A stretch of 64,000 nt of DNA. Source: Paralithodes platypus (lineage: Eukaryota > Arthropoda > Malacostraca > Decapoda > Lithodidae). Location of the stretch: contig CM064552.1 of NCBI GenBank assembly GCA_032716605.1, positions 15,121,180 through 15,185,179 on the forward strand, read 5' to 3'. The position numbers and the translations under genes were made by a program. Below, one piece after another: positions 31,937 to 42,749 of this stretch. A model generated the notes under the pieces. The model saw only the letters and a program-made list of their open reading frames with translations. It was not told the origin of the DNA and ran no database searches. Numbering within the stretch: position 1 is the first letter of the stretch; every line of letters starts with the position of its first letter.

Positions 31937-32640
31937 TCTGTGTTTGTTCGTTGTTTTGTGTTTTCCCTGTTCTTGCTCTGTCTTGAGTCAGCCACCCCCA
32001 AGAAAGAAAAAAAAAAAAAAAAAAAAAATAGAGTAAAATAGAAAATAAAAATAAAATTAAATAGGAAGTGGGGATTTGGCCTTAACATATAGATAGATAG
32101 ATAGAATAGATAAATATATAACCATAAAATAAAAATTAATGCACAGGTGTACGAACAAAAATACCTCATTATATATGAAATTGAAGTTGCAATATTCAGT
32201 TTCTCCCCGGACTTTTCGTTAGAGAGTAGGCTATAAAAAAACAATGGAAATATCTTGCAGTTTGGTGCTCGTCATTCTTTCCGAAACTATACTTACATAC
32301 AGTACATAGGCCTACATGCATTATGCATACATACATACATACATACATATACATTTCCTTGTATATTTTCAGCCTTCGGGCTGCTTTTGTGAATAAACCG
32401 TTAATAATTATTATTATTATTATTATTACATACATACATACATACATAGGCCTACATAAATCTAAAGACCGAGTGCTCCACACGGAGTGTGGTTCCGGTC
32501 TCCAGGCAGCCCTGTTCAGAGCTGCCTCACTTGTTAGGTGTGTTGTATCAATAACATCAAATTAAGGGGGGTTTGGGTAAATTTTATTTATTTATTTATA
32601 TGTTTTTTAATTTGGGGGGCGAATGTGATTCCTTCCCTAA
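31937..32640. other. Non-coding stretch with simple repeats and a LINE tail
   Basis: An A run lies near 32007-32028, GATA-type repeats at 32091-32104 and CATA repeats at 32327-32348 and 32430-32449. A probable LINE 3' end (CAGCCTTCGGGCTGC with an ATT repeat, 32370-32428) is present. No coding sequence was seen. Confidence 0.5.
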
Positions 32641-32954
32641 ACCCCTTCTGTACCAGCGACGGCAGGTAGCCGTCAGTAGATAAATCACTCCCCAGTCCCT
32701 TCGACGGCAGGGAGCAGTCAATAATGTACTTTCCTTGTAACTGCCAGTATCAGGCAGTCCCTGGTACCACGACCGTTTGAGTACTGCTCTCGAGTTGGCA
32801 ACACTTCTCAGCTTATATCCAAGCCTCTGCAGGCTAGGAGAGCCAGTATTCCTTCATCTTTTGAGGTGGGAGGTTGTTCTATCTTACCATTTTGGCTACA
32901 TTGCTTGGGACTGGGAGGGGACTTTTATTACTGTACCCTACGGTACAGTAGGGG
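32641..32954 (+). mobile_element. TTAA element family B, copy 3
   Basis: The right end CGGTACAGTAGGGG/TTAA (32955-32958) and left end ACCCCTTCTGTACCAG match copies 1 and 2. The left target now reads CTAA, so one base has changed. Confidence 0.82.
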
Positions 32955-32959
32955 TTAAA

Positions 32960-33215
32960 GATCAGACCATAAGGTCTGACCCCTCGTCTTTCTTGGTCTG
33001 CCCCTTGGTGCAGCTTCCTCCATCCACGTTCATGGACCTGCATCTTTTCACCCAACTTAGTTCATCCATCCTCTGCACATGTCCAAACTATCCAAGGCTA
33101 GTAGTACGCAATCTCATCACTGATAGCTTACTCTTGATACCTAAGCGTCTCCTCAGCTCTTAGCTAGATATCCTATCTTGCAGTCTGGCCCCACACATCC
33201 ATCTCACCATTATCA
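32960..33215 (-). pseudogene. RTE-type LINE C-terminal fragment
   Basis: On the minus strand remnants read MVRWMCGARLQDRISS, then ELRRRLGIKSKL and FGHVQRMDELSWVKRC, the conserved C-terminal region of RTE-type elements, with stops. It is cut at 33215 by the start of the next LINE. Confidence 0.6.
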
Positions 33216-33256
33216 TCTTGTTACGTTCCAAATACTCTGGCACAACCTCGCTACAA

Positions 33257-33313
33257 CACCTATTGTGCTACACTCTAATTAGCTGCGGAGATGTAGAGAC
33301 CAACCCCGGCCCT
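33257..33313 (+). other. 2A ribosome-skipping motif
   Basis: The translated sequence HLLCYTLISCGDVETNPGP fits the 2A consensus D-x-E-x-N-P-G-P with a hydrophobic upstream part. 2A sequences make the ribosome skip the last Gly-Pro bond. Similar N-terminal 2As are known in some LINEs (trypanosome L1Tc, sea urchin CR1-like elements). Here it would release a short N-terminal peptide from the polyprotein. Confidence 0.85.
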
Positions 33314-34119
33314 AGTTCAACGTTGAAGAAACCTCACCACCAAACAAGTAAGGCAGACACCGACATTTCAACAGTCCCTAGCAGTAAAATTCGTTATAAC
33401 AAACTGGGCCAGCAGGCACCCAAGTCTCCCGTCACGCTCCAACTCACAACCAAGACCGCAGGGCAACCGCCAGCACAGTGCCAACATTCTACCTACTCAA
33501 CATTACCCTCAACTGTATCATCACTACTACAGATATCGGTGACCCAAGTAACACAACATGCAACCAGAACACCCAAACAAGCAGGAAGCTCTAGCAAACA
33601 CATCGACAATGAAGTAACAGCAACGAACAAGAAAGACAACAAGCGAAACCACCCACCCCCCACAACACGACGCCGCTGTACAACAAATCAACCAAACCTA
33701 CTACAACACAACCCAACACTATCGGCGACCCAGGTAGCTCAACATGCAACCAGAACAGCTAAAAAAGAAGGGATCAGTCGCAACAACATCAACAATAAAA
33801 CAGCAACAACGGCCAAGAACAAGGACATCAAACAACAAATACAGGTAGGAGTGGGAGGGGGGCAAGGGGGAGCCACAACCTGTCCTCATCTCACACGCTC
33901 ACACACCATCAGCCGCTCACGGCGCACAGCTGATCACCACACCGCCAGACGTACGATGAACAGTAACAGGAAAATATGTATAGTGTGCGATATTGGATTC
34001 AACAAAAGGAGTACAACGTCACAATGTAGTAGTTGTAATGAAACAGTACACGATCGATGTACTTACGTTACTAGCAGAAAAGAAGTGGAATGCGATAAAT
34101 GTAGGAAAGTAGCTATTAA

Positions 34120-34598
34120 CACCTAAAGAGCGGCCTAGGCGGTATATAATATGTAGCCACCAGCGGGGTGTTTTTACCCAAAATAGGGCTGTTTACGTGA
34201 TCATTTTCATGCCTAAATAAGACCCAGAGCGTAAAACAAGTATCTATCCCTCAAAGGGCATAAACAGAGCTTTCCATTGACACCACAACGATCCTTTTAT
34301 GACCGCTAGTTTTCTTGCAACAACCGCGCAACACGAGTGCAAAAAGCATGTAATTCGGTACTTTCCCCATACAATTCAGTATGTAGCGAGTGAGAGAGGG
34401 AGGGAGGAGGTGGGATTCGTGTCAGTAGGTTCGCCGCGGTGGTCTGGAGCAGTCATACGCTCGCTACTCTCCTGCCACCACTTGTCTCTCTCTCTCAGCA
34501 ACATTACGTGCTGAAATTGCCACACGACCTATGTCGCGCGCCGCCAGATAGTCCAGATATATTATACTCGACTTATGTTGCGCACCGACAGTTAGGGT
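34120..34598 (+). mobile_element. TTAA element family A, copy 2
   Basis: TTAA at 34116-34119 and 34599-34602; 479 bp, starting CACCTAAAGAGCGGC. Its interior matches 27125-27604 (GGGCTGTTTACGTGATC and others). Removing it with one TTAA restores the LINE reading frame across the junction (codons for Ile-Lys-Gly-Pro-Lys). Confidence 0.93.
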
Positions 34599-37500
34599 TT
34601 AAAGGTCCTAAAATCATTTGTGAAATATGTGAATCACTCATAACAAGAAAACAAAGGATCATAAACTGTGTTAAGTGTAAAACTGTAGCTCACATGAAGT
34701 GCATCTCTAAGAAGACCAACAGTGAAGAACGGGAATTCCTATGCAACATATGTGCCTTGCATTCATTACCGAATATTAATGTAAATGAACCAATTAGTAT
34801 TAACAACTCAGAATCCAGCAAGGACACATTCAAAATCAAAGATGAATACAGAGTGTTCACCAACAGAAGGCTCCATCTTATACACATTAACGCCAGATCA
34901 ATGTACCATAAATTGTCAGAATTAAACTTGTTAGCTAATAAGGCCAAAGCTTCAATAATTGCAATCACAGAAACCTGGCTGGATTCAAGTATAAACGATG
35001 GTGAAATAAACATTCAAGGTTTCAATATGGTTAGGAATGATCGCAATAGGCATGGGGGAGGAGTATGTCTGTATGTAAAAAACAACCTCACACACACAAC
35101 TAGGACCGACCTCCATGTAGAAAATCACGAAGCTCTGTGGATCGATCTACACCTGCCGAGGACAAGACCCATCACAAGTGGGGTATGCTATAGGCCACCA
35201 GACGACACACAATTCTTGACCAAATTTGAACGAACGTTGTCATCGCTAGACCCTCGGAATGAATCTATCATACTAGGGGATTTTAACCTGTGTTACAAAC
35301 AACGAAATGATAGGCTTGTACGAGAATATAGGCATATACTGACAATGCACAATCACAAACAACTCATCACAACCCCCACACGTATCTCTGAGAACACTGC
35401 CACAATAATAGACCACATAAACTGTAACAGAGAGGACAAAATATCCCAATCAGGGGTTATACAGACTGGGATAAGTGATCACTTCGTCACATATTGCACA
35501 CGAAAAACCACAAAAATTACCCTAGAGAATCACAAGGTTATCAAAACAAGGTCACTCAGAAACTACAATAAAGAAACATTTCTGGACATTTTATGGAATA
35601 CAGACTGGTCTCCAGTGTTTGGAAGTACAAACGTTAATGATGCATGGGTTGGCTTCAGAACCATCATCACAAACATTCTAGACGAAATAGCTCCTCTGAA
35701 AGACATACGAATTAAAGCAAGGTCAGACCCATGGATCAACAATGACATACTACACCATCTGGAACACAGAGACAATCTGTTAAAAAGGCTAGCGAAACAT
35801 AGACAGGATCAAGGTCTGAAACATGAGTTCAACAGGGCCAGGAATAAACTAAGTAGGAAAATAAAATCAGCGAAAACTAATTATTTTCACAATAAGGCAG
35901 AGGAATATCAGAATAACCCAAAGAAACTATGGAGGCACCTAAAAACAACAGGCTACAGCAACAAGACAAGGGATTCGTCTAACACTAATATTGCTCTCAC
36001 CATTAATGATCAGATTTGCCACGATAAACGACAAATTTCAACCTACTTCAACTCCTTCTTCACCTCCATAGCAAACACTTGCACAGAACCTACCTCAACC
36101 TCTCAATAAATACACGACAACAACGGCCACCTTTCGAAATTTCTACAGAGATAAAGACATACACCCAAACACATTTGGATTGCAAAATGTTACACCAAAA
36201 TACACTTTTGACGAGCTGTCTAACCTAAATGTACATAAAAGCACAGGACCAGACAAAATTCCTGCCAAATTTCTACGAGATGGAGCCATTGGTATAGCAG
36301 GCCCCCTAACCCACATCATCAACTTGTCAATTAACACCAACACTGTACCTGCTGAACTGAAGGAAGCTATTGTAACCCCTCTATTCAAGAAAGGAAATAA
36401 ACTAGAAGTTGGTAACTACAGACCAGTTAGCATATTATGTATTGTATCTAAAATCCTTGAAAGAGCGGTATACACCCAAATTGAACACTACCTCAAACAA
36501 AATGATCTATTCTATAAGTTTCAATCAGGTTTCAGATGCATGTACTCCACAGACTCCTGTCTCATCCACTTAACGGATCACATTCGTAAAGAAATGTCTA
36601 AAGGTAACTACACCGGTATGGTTCTTCTTGATCTACAAAAAGCGTTTGACACAGTAGACCATGATATCCTATGTAATAAACTACAAGCAATGGGCATAGG
36701 GTCTGTGAACTGGTTTAAATCTTATCTTAGTGGTAGAACCCAAAGAGTCAAAATTGACGATAATATATCTGATCCTATGCCAATTAACTGTGGGGTCCCG
36801 CAGGGAAGCATCCTTGGTCCCTTACTCTTTCTCTGTTATGTGAACGACATGGAACTGAGCGTCTCATGTAAATTATTACTGTATGCAGACGACAGCGTGC
36901 TCCTGGTTTCAGGAAAAGACCCAATAAATATTGCCGCTTCACTTTCCAAAGAACTAGAATCATGTAGTGAATGGCTAGTGGACAATAGACTATCTCTTCA
37001 CCTGGGCAAGACGGAAGCCATCTTATGTGGAACAAAACGCAAACTGAAAGACATTGTGGGCTTCTCGGTTAACTGTAATGATATTCCTATAACAACAGTG
37101 TCACAAGTTAAATATCTCGGACTAAAACTGGACGCGAGTTTGTCAGGTGAAACAATTTTGGAATCTATCCTGAGTAAGTGTAGAGCACGTATAAAATACC
37201 TGTATAGACAGGTGGGATGCTTGCCCGCGGCGACCAAAAAGACCCTCTGCCAAGCGCTTGTTCAATGTCATTTTGACTATTCTGTGTCATCCTGGTACTC
37301 TGCATCATCTAAATCAGCACAGCACAAACTTCAGGTCACTCAAAATAAATGGTTAGGTTCATGCTGAACCTAGGACCCAGATCACATGTTGGCCAGGAAC
37401 AACTTAAGTCACTAGGTATGCTCAATGTCGCTGACAGGGCCAAACAAATCAGGCTCACTAATGCCTTCAAAATTTTCTATGACAGAGCTCCAGAGTACCT

Positions 37501-38041
37501 AAAGAATGATTTTGTTACAGCAAATGAGAGGAGTGGACATAATACAAGAAACAGGATGTTTAATTTTAAGGTCCCGAGAATCCAAGGACAGGGTAAGCAA
37601 ACATTCTTCTTCACCGCCATCAAAGACTGGAACGACCTACCCCAGTCAGTCCGTGAAAAGAGAACACTGTATTCCTTCAGACGTAGCCTGAAGGAACACC
37701 TGAACCGGACAGCTGCGAGAAGGGAGCACCAAGCTTATGTCTACTACTAAATGCGACATAAGAGATAGACAAACCAAACTGAAATGATTACTGATTACGG
37801 ATTACTGATATTTACTATAGGATGTAAGGTATCTTAAAATAACCCCCTAGAAATACTTTCTATAAAGTATCTATTTCTTTATCCTCCCCATTTTTCCCAG
37901 CTAACCTAATCCCACAAGGACCCCAATGGAAATACGCCTAACGGCCTTATTGGGCTATCCTTAGTTGGAATTATGCAAGGCTGGTACATGTCATATTTGT
38001 AACAAACTATGTGGTACCAACTCTGTAAATTGCTAACTGAA

Positions 38042-38074
38042 TAAATATTATTATTATTATTATTATTATTATTC
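38042..38074 (+). repeat. (ATT)n tail of the CR1-like LINE
   Basis: About ten ATT units follow GAATAAAT, the usual microsatellite-like end of such LINEs. Confidence 0.8.
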
Positions 38075-38299
38075 TGTTGATATCATCCGCTTTGACGGGC
38101 CACGTTTCTGAAGCATATGTCATTGCGCTTCTAACACATGAAGTGTACACCATACCAAAATTTTAACATTAGGATCATCCCCTGATGTACTTAACGTCTT
38201 GGTTATAGCCTACAGACACCGATTAATTAACTTTACTGAATCCACATTATTTAAATGAAAACGTGCTGAATAGGCCTACATAAATAAATATATAAACAT

Positions 38300-39180
38300 T
38301 GTTCTATGTGTAAGGAGACAAAAGGCAAAGGTGCCAGTAACGAATGTCTACCAACTTGAAAGAGTGACAGAGCCAAATTCAAAGTACCGGTACGTTTGAG
38401 CTTGAGCCTGGACACATGGAGGTTGAAGCAGTTTAAATCGTAGGCTGAGGGAAAGATAGATTGAGGGAGAGAGAGGTCCAGACTGGGAAAGTCGGTTCAC
38501 TCATGGATTAGAGAGTTGGACAGAATAGGGGTGGGAATGTGTTGAAGGTGGGTGCCACTTACTCTCTGTAAGGGAGGAGGTATACACTGAGAAAGCTCTG
38601 AAGAACATTGCTTATTATAATACTGGTAAAATAGACTGAGAGCTGCAACATTGTGGTGTGTAAAGAGATCATAGATAATTAAAAAGAGAAGGGGAGTTGA
38701 TGAGACAAAATGCTTTCGATTATATCCTTTCGAGAAGTGCAGTATGGGTGGAACCTCCCCACACTTGCGAACACTACTTGATACATGGGCGCACTGTACT
38801 ATTGTACCGAGCAAGAAGGTGTGTGGGGGTGAGGAACATACGGAGACGGTTGAGCACACCTAACTTCTGGGAAGTTGTTCTTAGCAAGAGTGGTAATAGA
38901 GTCTTTCCAAGAAAGGTCGGAGGAAAAATAGACACCAAGAATATTAAGAGAAGAGTTGATTTGTGTATTGTTGAAGAGTATGGGCTAATCGTGTGGAAGT
39001 CTGGAATATTGTGACGGGTAGACAGATGGAGAAACTGGGTCATGGAAGCATTGAAAGCTACAAGATTAGCTCTGCCAAAGTTGGAAATAGTTAAAAGATC
39101 AGAATATAGGTGTGCTATGGCCTCATCCAGGGCAGGATTTGCCCTTTATTAATGACCAAAAATTAATGAACAGATACATC
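38300..39180 (-). pseudogene. LINE reverse transcriptase C-terminal fragment
   Basis: On the minus strand 38900-38780 reads TTSQKLGVLNRLRMFLTPTH and YNSTVRPCIK. 38650-38500 reads ALSLFYQYYNKQCSSELSQC and IPPPLQRVSGTHLQHIP. Both match the region after the reverse transcriptase palm of the LINE at 11660-13132, as a diverged family. Frameshifts separate the parts. The 3' UTR shares phrases with 26849-26957. Confidence 0.65.
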
Positions 39181-39640
39181 TGCTTGGTATAGTGACGCCG
39201 GTCACTGTGTAAGGTCCATTATATTTAAAATACCGCGAAAACTACAACAAGAGACATCACCAGAACCGCAGAAGGCGGCGAAGACGGAAACTCCCAACAG
39301 AAGAGTCGCGGCGCTGTACCAAGTCACGCCGGACGGAGAGCGAAAGGTCTCGCCGGCATATCAATGCCCCAGTACACCAGGCAGGACAATCACACACAAT
39401 ACCCCCATGAAGAGGAGAATATTATTTAGTCAGCCCTTCTGAGCTAACTGTACTCATCTTCTATTCCCAATATGTACCTTCTTATTTTAAATGTAGTATC
39501 AATGTTCATCCTGACCCCTGTACATTGCTAATAAACAAAATTGTCTTCACCAATGAAGACCATCAATGATCCATGTATTCTTCTGTTTTCTCCTTTTCTC
39601 CCCACCTCACCATATAACTCGGGGAGAATAGAGAAATAGA
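39160..39640 (+). repeat. Possible degenerate LTR
   Basis: A GC-richer segment followed by TAATAAACAAAATTGTC (poly(A) signal, about 39530) and CACCATATAACTCGGGGAG (about 39608) looks like the end of an LTR and a primer site. There is no second LTR or coding region, so this is tentative. Confidence 0.25.
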
Positions 39641-40565
39641 AGTTAAGAAGAAACGCGTATCTTCACTACCGAAGAAAGCAATGCCAGCTGAAAACATTAT
39701 ATGCCTGTATGAAAACTATGTTATGCAATAAGATGTGAACCTATACCTCAATAGATCTTGGAACACTGTTTTTCCACACATATATACACCTGCCTTTTTT
39801 TGACACTCTTCAACTAGTTTTGCTAGTTACACAAACCATACATGCTTCTTTCTACATAAGAATGCCCTGTACCTAATTGTCTCCATGTAAAATAACGCGG
39901 GAGATCTGCCGCTCCCGGCTCCCGCGCCCCGAGAGAGGGCACTCCGTAGGTTTTAAATACCTGTGTGTACACCCAGGCCTACCAACACTAACCGGGAAAG
40001 TTAGATACGTACACACTCCTGTAGACAACACAATGCCGAGGGAGATTTATATATTCTTATACCTAAAATTACTACCAACCAAGATCCGTAGTAAAATCCA
40101 ATCACCACCACCACGAGAAGGAGGGAGAAGGATAAATGCTGTCTCGCGCGCATCATAGTCCTCACTTGTCCGGTGCGCACGACACACATTCAATGCACCC
40201 GACACCACCAATCCTCCCCGAGAACCAGAAGTTTAGAATTCATTCACTTCACTCACTATTATTTATTTCCAGAGTTCTATTGAAGTTATATAGACCCCCT
40301 ATGAATTTATAATTAACCCTTGATGAAGTAGCCTACTCTAGGAGCTATAATTGACCTTGCTCATCATACCATCACCGAGTAATGTACTTATATTGAAGGA
40401 GACCTTGACCAGCAGAACAAGAAGGGTTCAAGGACCCCATCTAGGATACGGTACCTCCTCATGCCCTTACCATCCTAGAGGTACCAGGGGAGTGCACTCA
40501 GTAATCCACAATACCAGTTCAGGATTTCTGAGGAAAGTCAAGCAATTTTGAGGCTTTAAAAGTAC
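39641..40565. other. Spacer without recognisable genes
   Basis: No domain or repeat assignment could be made on either strand. Confidence 0.4.
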
Positions 40566-41537
40566 TGGCATGCCACCTTATGAAGTCTTAAGATTACCCT
40601 CCATTCAGTTGGACTAACGGCCTGCCGAAAGCTCAAACATACTGTCTGTGAGTAAAATCCTATACTAGGGATCTTTGTTAGCCAGAGGCCTGCCCAGCTA
40701 ACATAGAGACTCTACTTAGGCGGTTCCTAGCTAGTCTAGTGGGAAAGCGTACGGCCTGCCGGAAACTTTCTTCTTAGACTACAAGCCACCGTTAACTGTG
40801 TTCTGTCCCAGGAACTCTGTCGTCATCTGGCATGCCAGTGAGATACACAGCTACTGAGACAGTGACCTCCAAACCCTATACTAGGGATCTCGTTAGCCAG
40901 AGGCCTGCCCAGCTAACGTAGAGACCCTACTTAGGCGGTTCCTAGCTAGTCTAGTGGGAAAGCGTACGGCCTGCCGGAAACTTTCTTCTTAGACTACAAG
41001 TTACCGATAACTGTGGTCTGTCCCAGTAACTCTGCCCTCATCTGGCATGCCAGTGGGGACACACAGCTACTGAGATAGGAACAACTTTCCTAAAGGGTTA
41101 GGAAGAGAGTTACCGGCCTGCCGCTCTCTCTTCTTGATTCTGAGGTTGGGAAGGAGGATACCGGCCTGCCGCTCCTGCTTGTCAATCTCGCTAAGGAAAG
41201 CCCACACCAGCACCATCTCTAAAAGAAGTTGAGGTGTACGGCCTGCCGTCCTCAATATTCTCTAGAGTGAGAAGGAATAAGTGTCCTGATAGAGGAACTC
41301 TGTTGATGTCTGGCATGCCAGTGTGAACATAGTCTCTATTGTCAGGCTTCACTTTTCTTAGTAAAAGTAGAGACTCCGGCCTGCCGACCTCTCTGTTTCT
41401 ACTGAGTCCAAGTGAACACTTGTACGAAAGTGTCCTTGTCGAGGAACTTTGTCATCGTTCGGCATGCCGACGTGACATTGGCTCCACAGCGAGGTTACAT
41501 TTTCTCTAGTGAAGAGTCGAGAGACTCAGGACTGCCG
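40566..41537. repeat. Tandem array with a near-palindromic ten-base motif about every 70 bp
   Basis: Fifteen occurrences of a motif of the form nGGC(C/A)TGCCn (mostly CGGCCTGCCG or TGGCATGCCA) start at 40566, 40618, 40686, 40752, 40828, 40901, 40967, 41043, 41114, 41162, 41239, 41311, 41377, 41460 and 41528. Spacing is mostly 66-83 bases, with a 66/76/73 pattern that repeats as a unit of about 215 bp. The units at 40680-40895 and 40895-41110 are nearly identical over this length. The motif is far better conserved than the spacer in the outer units. Confidence 0.8.
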
Positions 41538-41929
41538 ACCTCTCTATTCTTTATTATTGGAAGTGGACACTGCCACTCGGCACAGGTAGTCTCGAGCCTC
41601 TGAGACCGCTGTGTTAGAGACAGGGCTTGGCGAGATACCCTCACGGGCACTCTGCAGAGACAAGTCCTTGGTGCACTGAGTCTGTGGCATCCCACACGAC
41701 TGTGTAACTTAAAGGTTTAAACACCGCCACGGGTCCCCCGAACCTCTCGTAAAGATCAGGGCAGACAGTAATGACACTTAAAACTGAACTTACTGCGTTC
41801 ATCCGATATCGACCACATAAGACTCGATATTTAAGATCCTAGCCCGAGAGTACCTTAACAGGACTTCATCAACGGTTGATATACTGATCAGAACAGTCGA
41901 GTAGTTTCTACTACCTCTGAAATACTCGC
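41538..41929. other. Left flank of the BEL/Pao insertion, possibly an older LTR
   Basis: No gene was seen. Together with 49798-49815 this may be the LTR of an older retrotransposon whose primer site follows at 49816, meaning the BEL/Pao element jumped into it. Confidence 0.3.
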
Positions 41930-42717
41930 TATCGTATAAATACGATAGACTATGACTCTTTTGTGATCTTGTATGTCTCTGTGACGTCACGATCTCTCCT
42001 ACAGCACGATGTAGGACGAGTAGATCGTATATTATAAGATTGTAAATAAGTTAAGTTATAAAAGGCCTAATATACTATTAAGTAATATTGCCATGGTCTT
42101 ATGTAGTATATATGAATTTATCGTATATATTAATATAATTTATCGTATAGAGCAACCTAAATGCGGTACGATAATTTGGGCTCCTGGCGGTTTGCCAAGG
42201 CAGCAAGGTGTGCTTTTGAGGTACGTCAGAGCCTTCACGAACACCAACCAGTTAACATCTAATTTTCCGCCCTCAGTTGATCGTGCTTTTGTGCCTCTAA
42301 TCACAATACACATACAGCAATACACACAGCTACACCATCACGACGCTCTCATCGACATCATGACTGACTGATAGATAAGCATAATATTCATGTCCATTCC
42401 CATGTAATCATTTATTCTTTCTTTAACTTGACTCGTGTCTCGGGACCGAAGTCTCGTTCCCCATTGTCCACCACCATATTGGGTAAAACGTTCTCCCTTG
42501 CCTCATTGCCACGTGGAACTATTGGTGAGTTAATTCCTGGCTAATATTAACCCTTATAACCTTACCCTATAATTATATACATTTATTATGTGAGACCTTT
42601 GGATATAAATTAGCTTGTTTCAGATTGAATTCAATTTAGATATAGAGTATTCATTTAGATTGATTTATTTGATTCATTATAGCTTAGTAATATTTAACTT
42701 CCATTGATAGTTTACCA
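41930..42717 (+). repeat. 5' LTR of the BEL/Pao element
   Basis: Starts TATCGTATAAATACGATAG, itself an inverted repeat (CTATCGTAT/ATACGATAG) at the very end, and ends GATAGTTTACCA. A TATAAAA box lies near 42058 and a CRE-like TGACGTCA at 41981-41988. Confidence 0.93.
41981..41988 (+). promoter_or_regulatory. TGACGTCA palindrome in the LTR (CRE/ATF-type site)
   Basis: A perfect eight-base cAMP-response-type site, also present in the 3' LTR, about 75 bases upstream of a TATA-like box. It could bind bZIP factors; function is inferred only from the match. Confidence 0.5.
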
Positions 42718-42720
42718 AAT

Positions 42721-42738
42721 TGGTGCCCAGACCCGGGA
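42721..42738 (+). other. Primer binding site
   Basis: TGGTGCCCAGACCCGGGA begins three bases after the LTR end. TGG pairs with the CCA end of a tRNA. The primer tRNA was not identified. Confidence 0.75.
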
Positions 42739-42749
42739 ACTAGCTACCA

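Larger units (their letters stand above)
33218..37750 (+). pseudogene. LINE polyprotein: 2A motif, zinc finger, endonuclease, reverse transcriptase
   Basis: The frame opens at the truncated 5' end without an ATG. The order is: 2A motif (33287-33313); a long Thr/Asn/Gln-rich linker; Cys-rich PHD-like clusters (ICIVCDIGFNKR to CDKCRK, 33965-34105, and CEICESLITRKQR to FLCNIC, about 34620-34755); an APE-type endonuclease (HLIHINARSMYHKL, ITETWLD, ILGDFN, GISDHFVTY); a reverse transcriptase from 36180 (LLDLQKAFDTVDHDIL, CGVPQGSILGPLLFL, LLLYADDSVLL); and a C-terminal domain to TAA 37750. One frameshift near 36075 separates endonuclease from reverse transcriptase, and one near 37348 (an A run) separates off the C terminus. 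When the TTAA insert is ignored the first half is one open frame. Catalytic residues look intact. Confidence 0.85.
33216..38075 (+). mobile_element. CR1-like LINE with N-terminal 2A motif, split by a TTAA element
   Basis: Nearly the whole coding part remains (about 4 kb without the insert) and ends in a 3' UTR with an (ATT)n tail at 38042-38074. The 5' end joins an older, oppositely oriented RTE fragment at about 33215. A family A element (34120-34598) is inserted in the coding sequence. Confidence 0.85.

Noticed and set aside
40566..41537. A CRISPR-like array (regular repeats with spacers)
   Set aside because: The sequence is clearly from an animal genome, the repeated motif is only about ten bases, and neighbouring spacers are themselves repeats.
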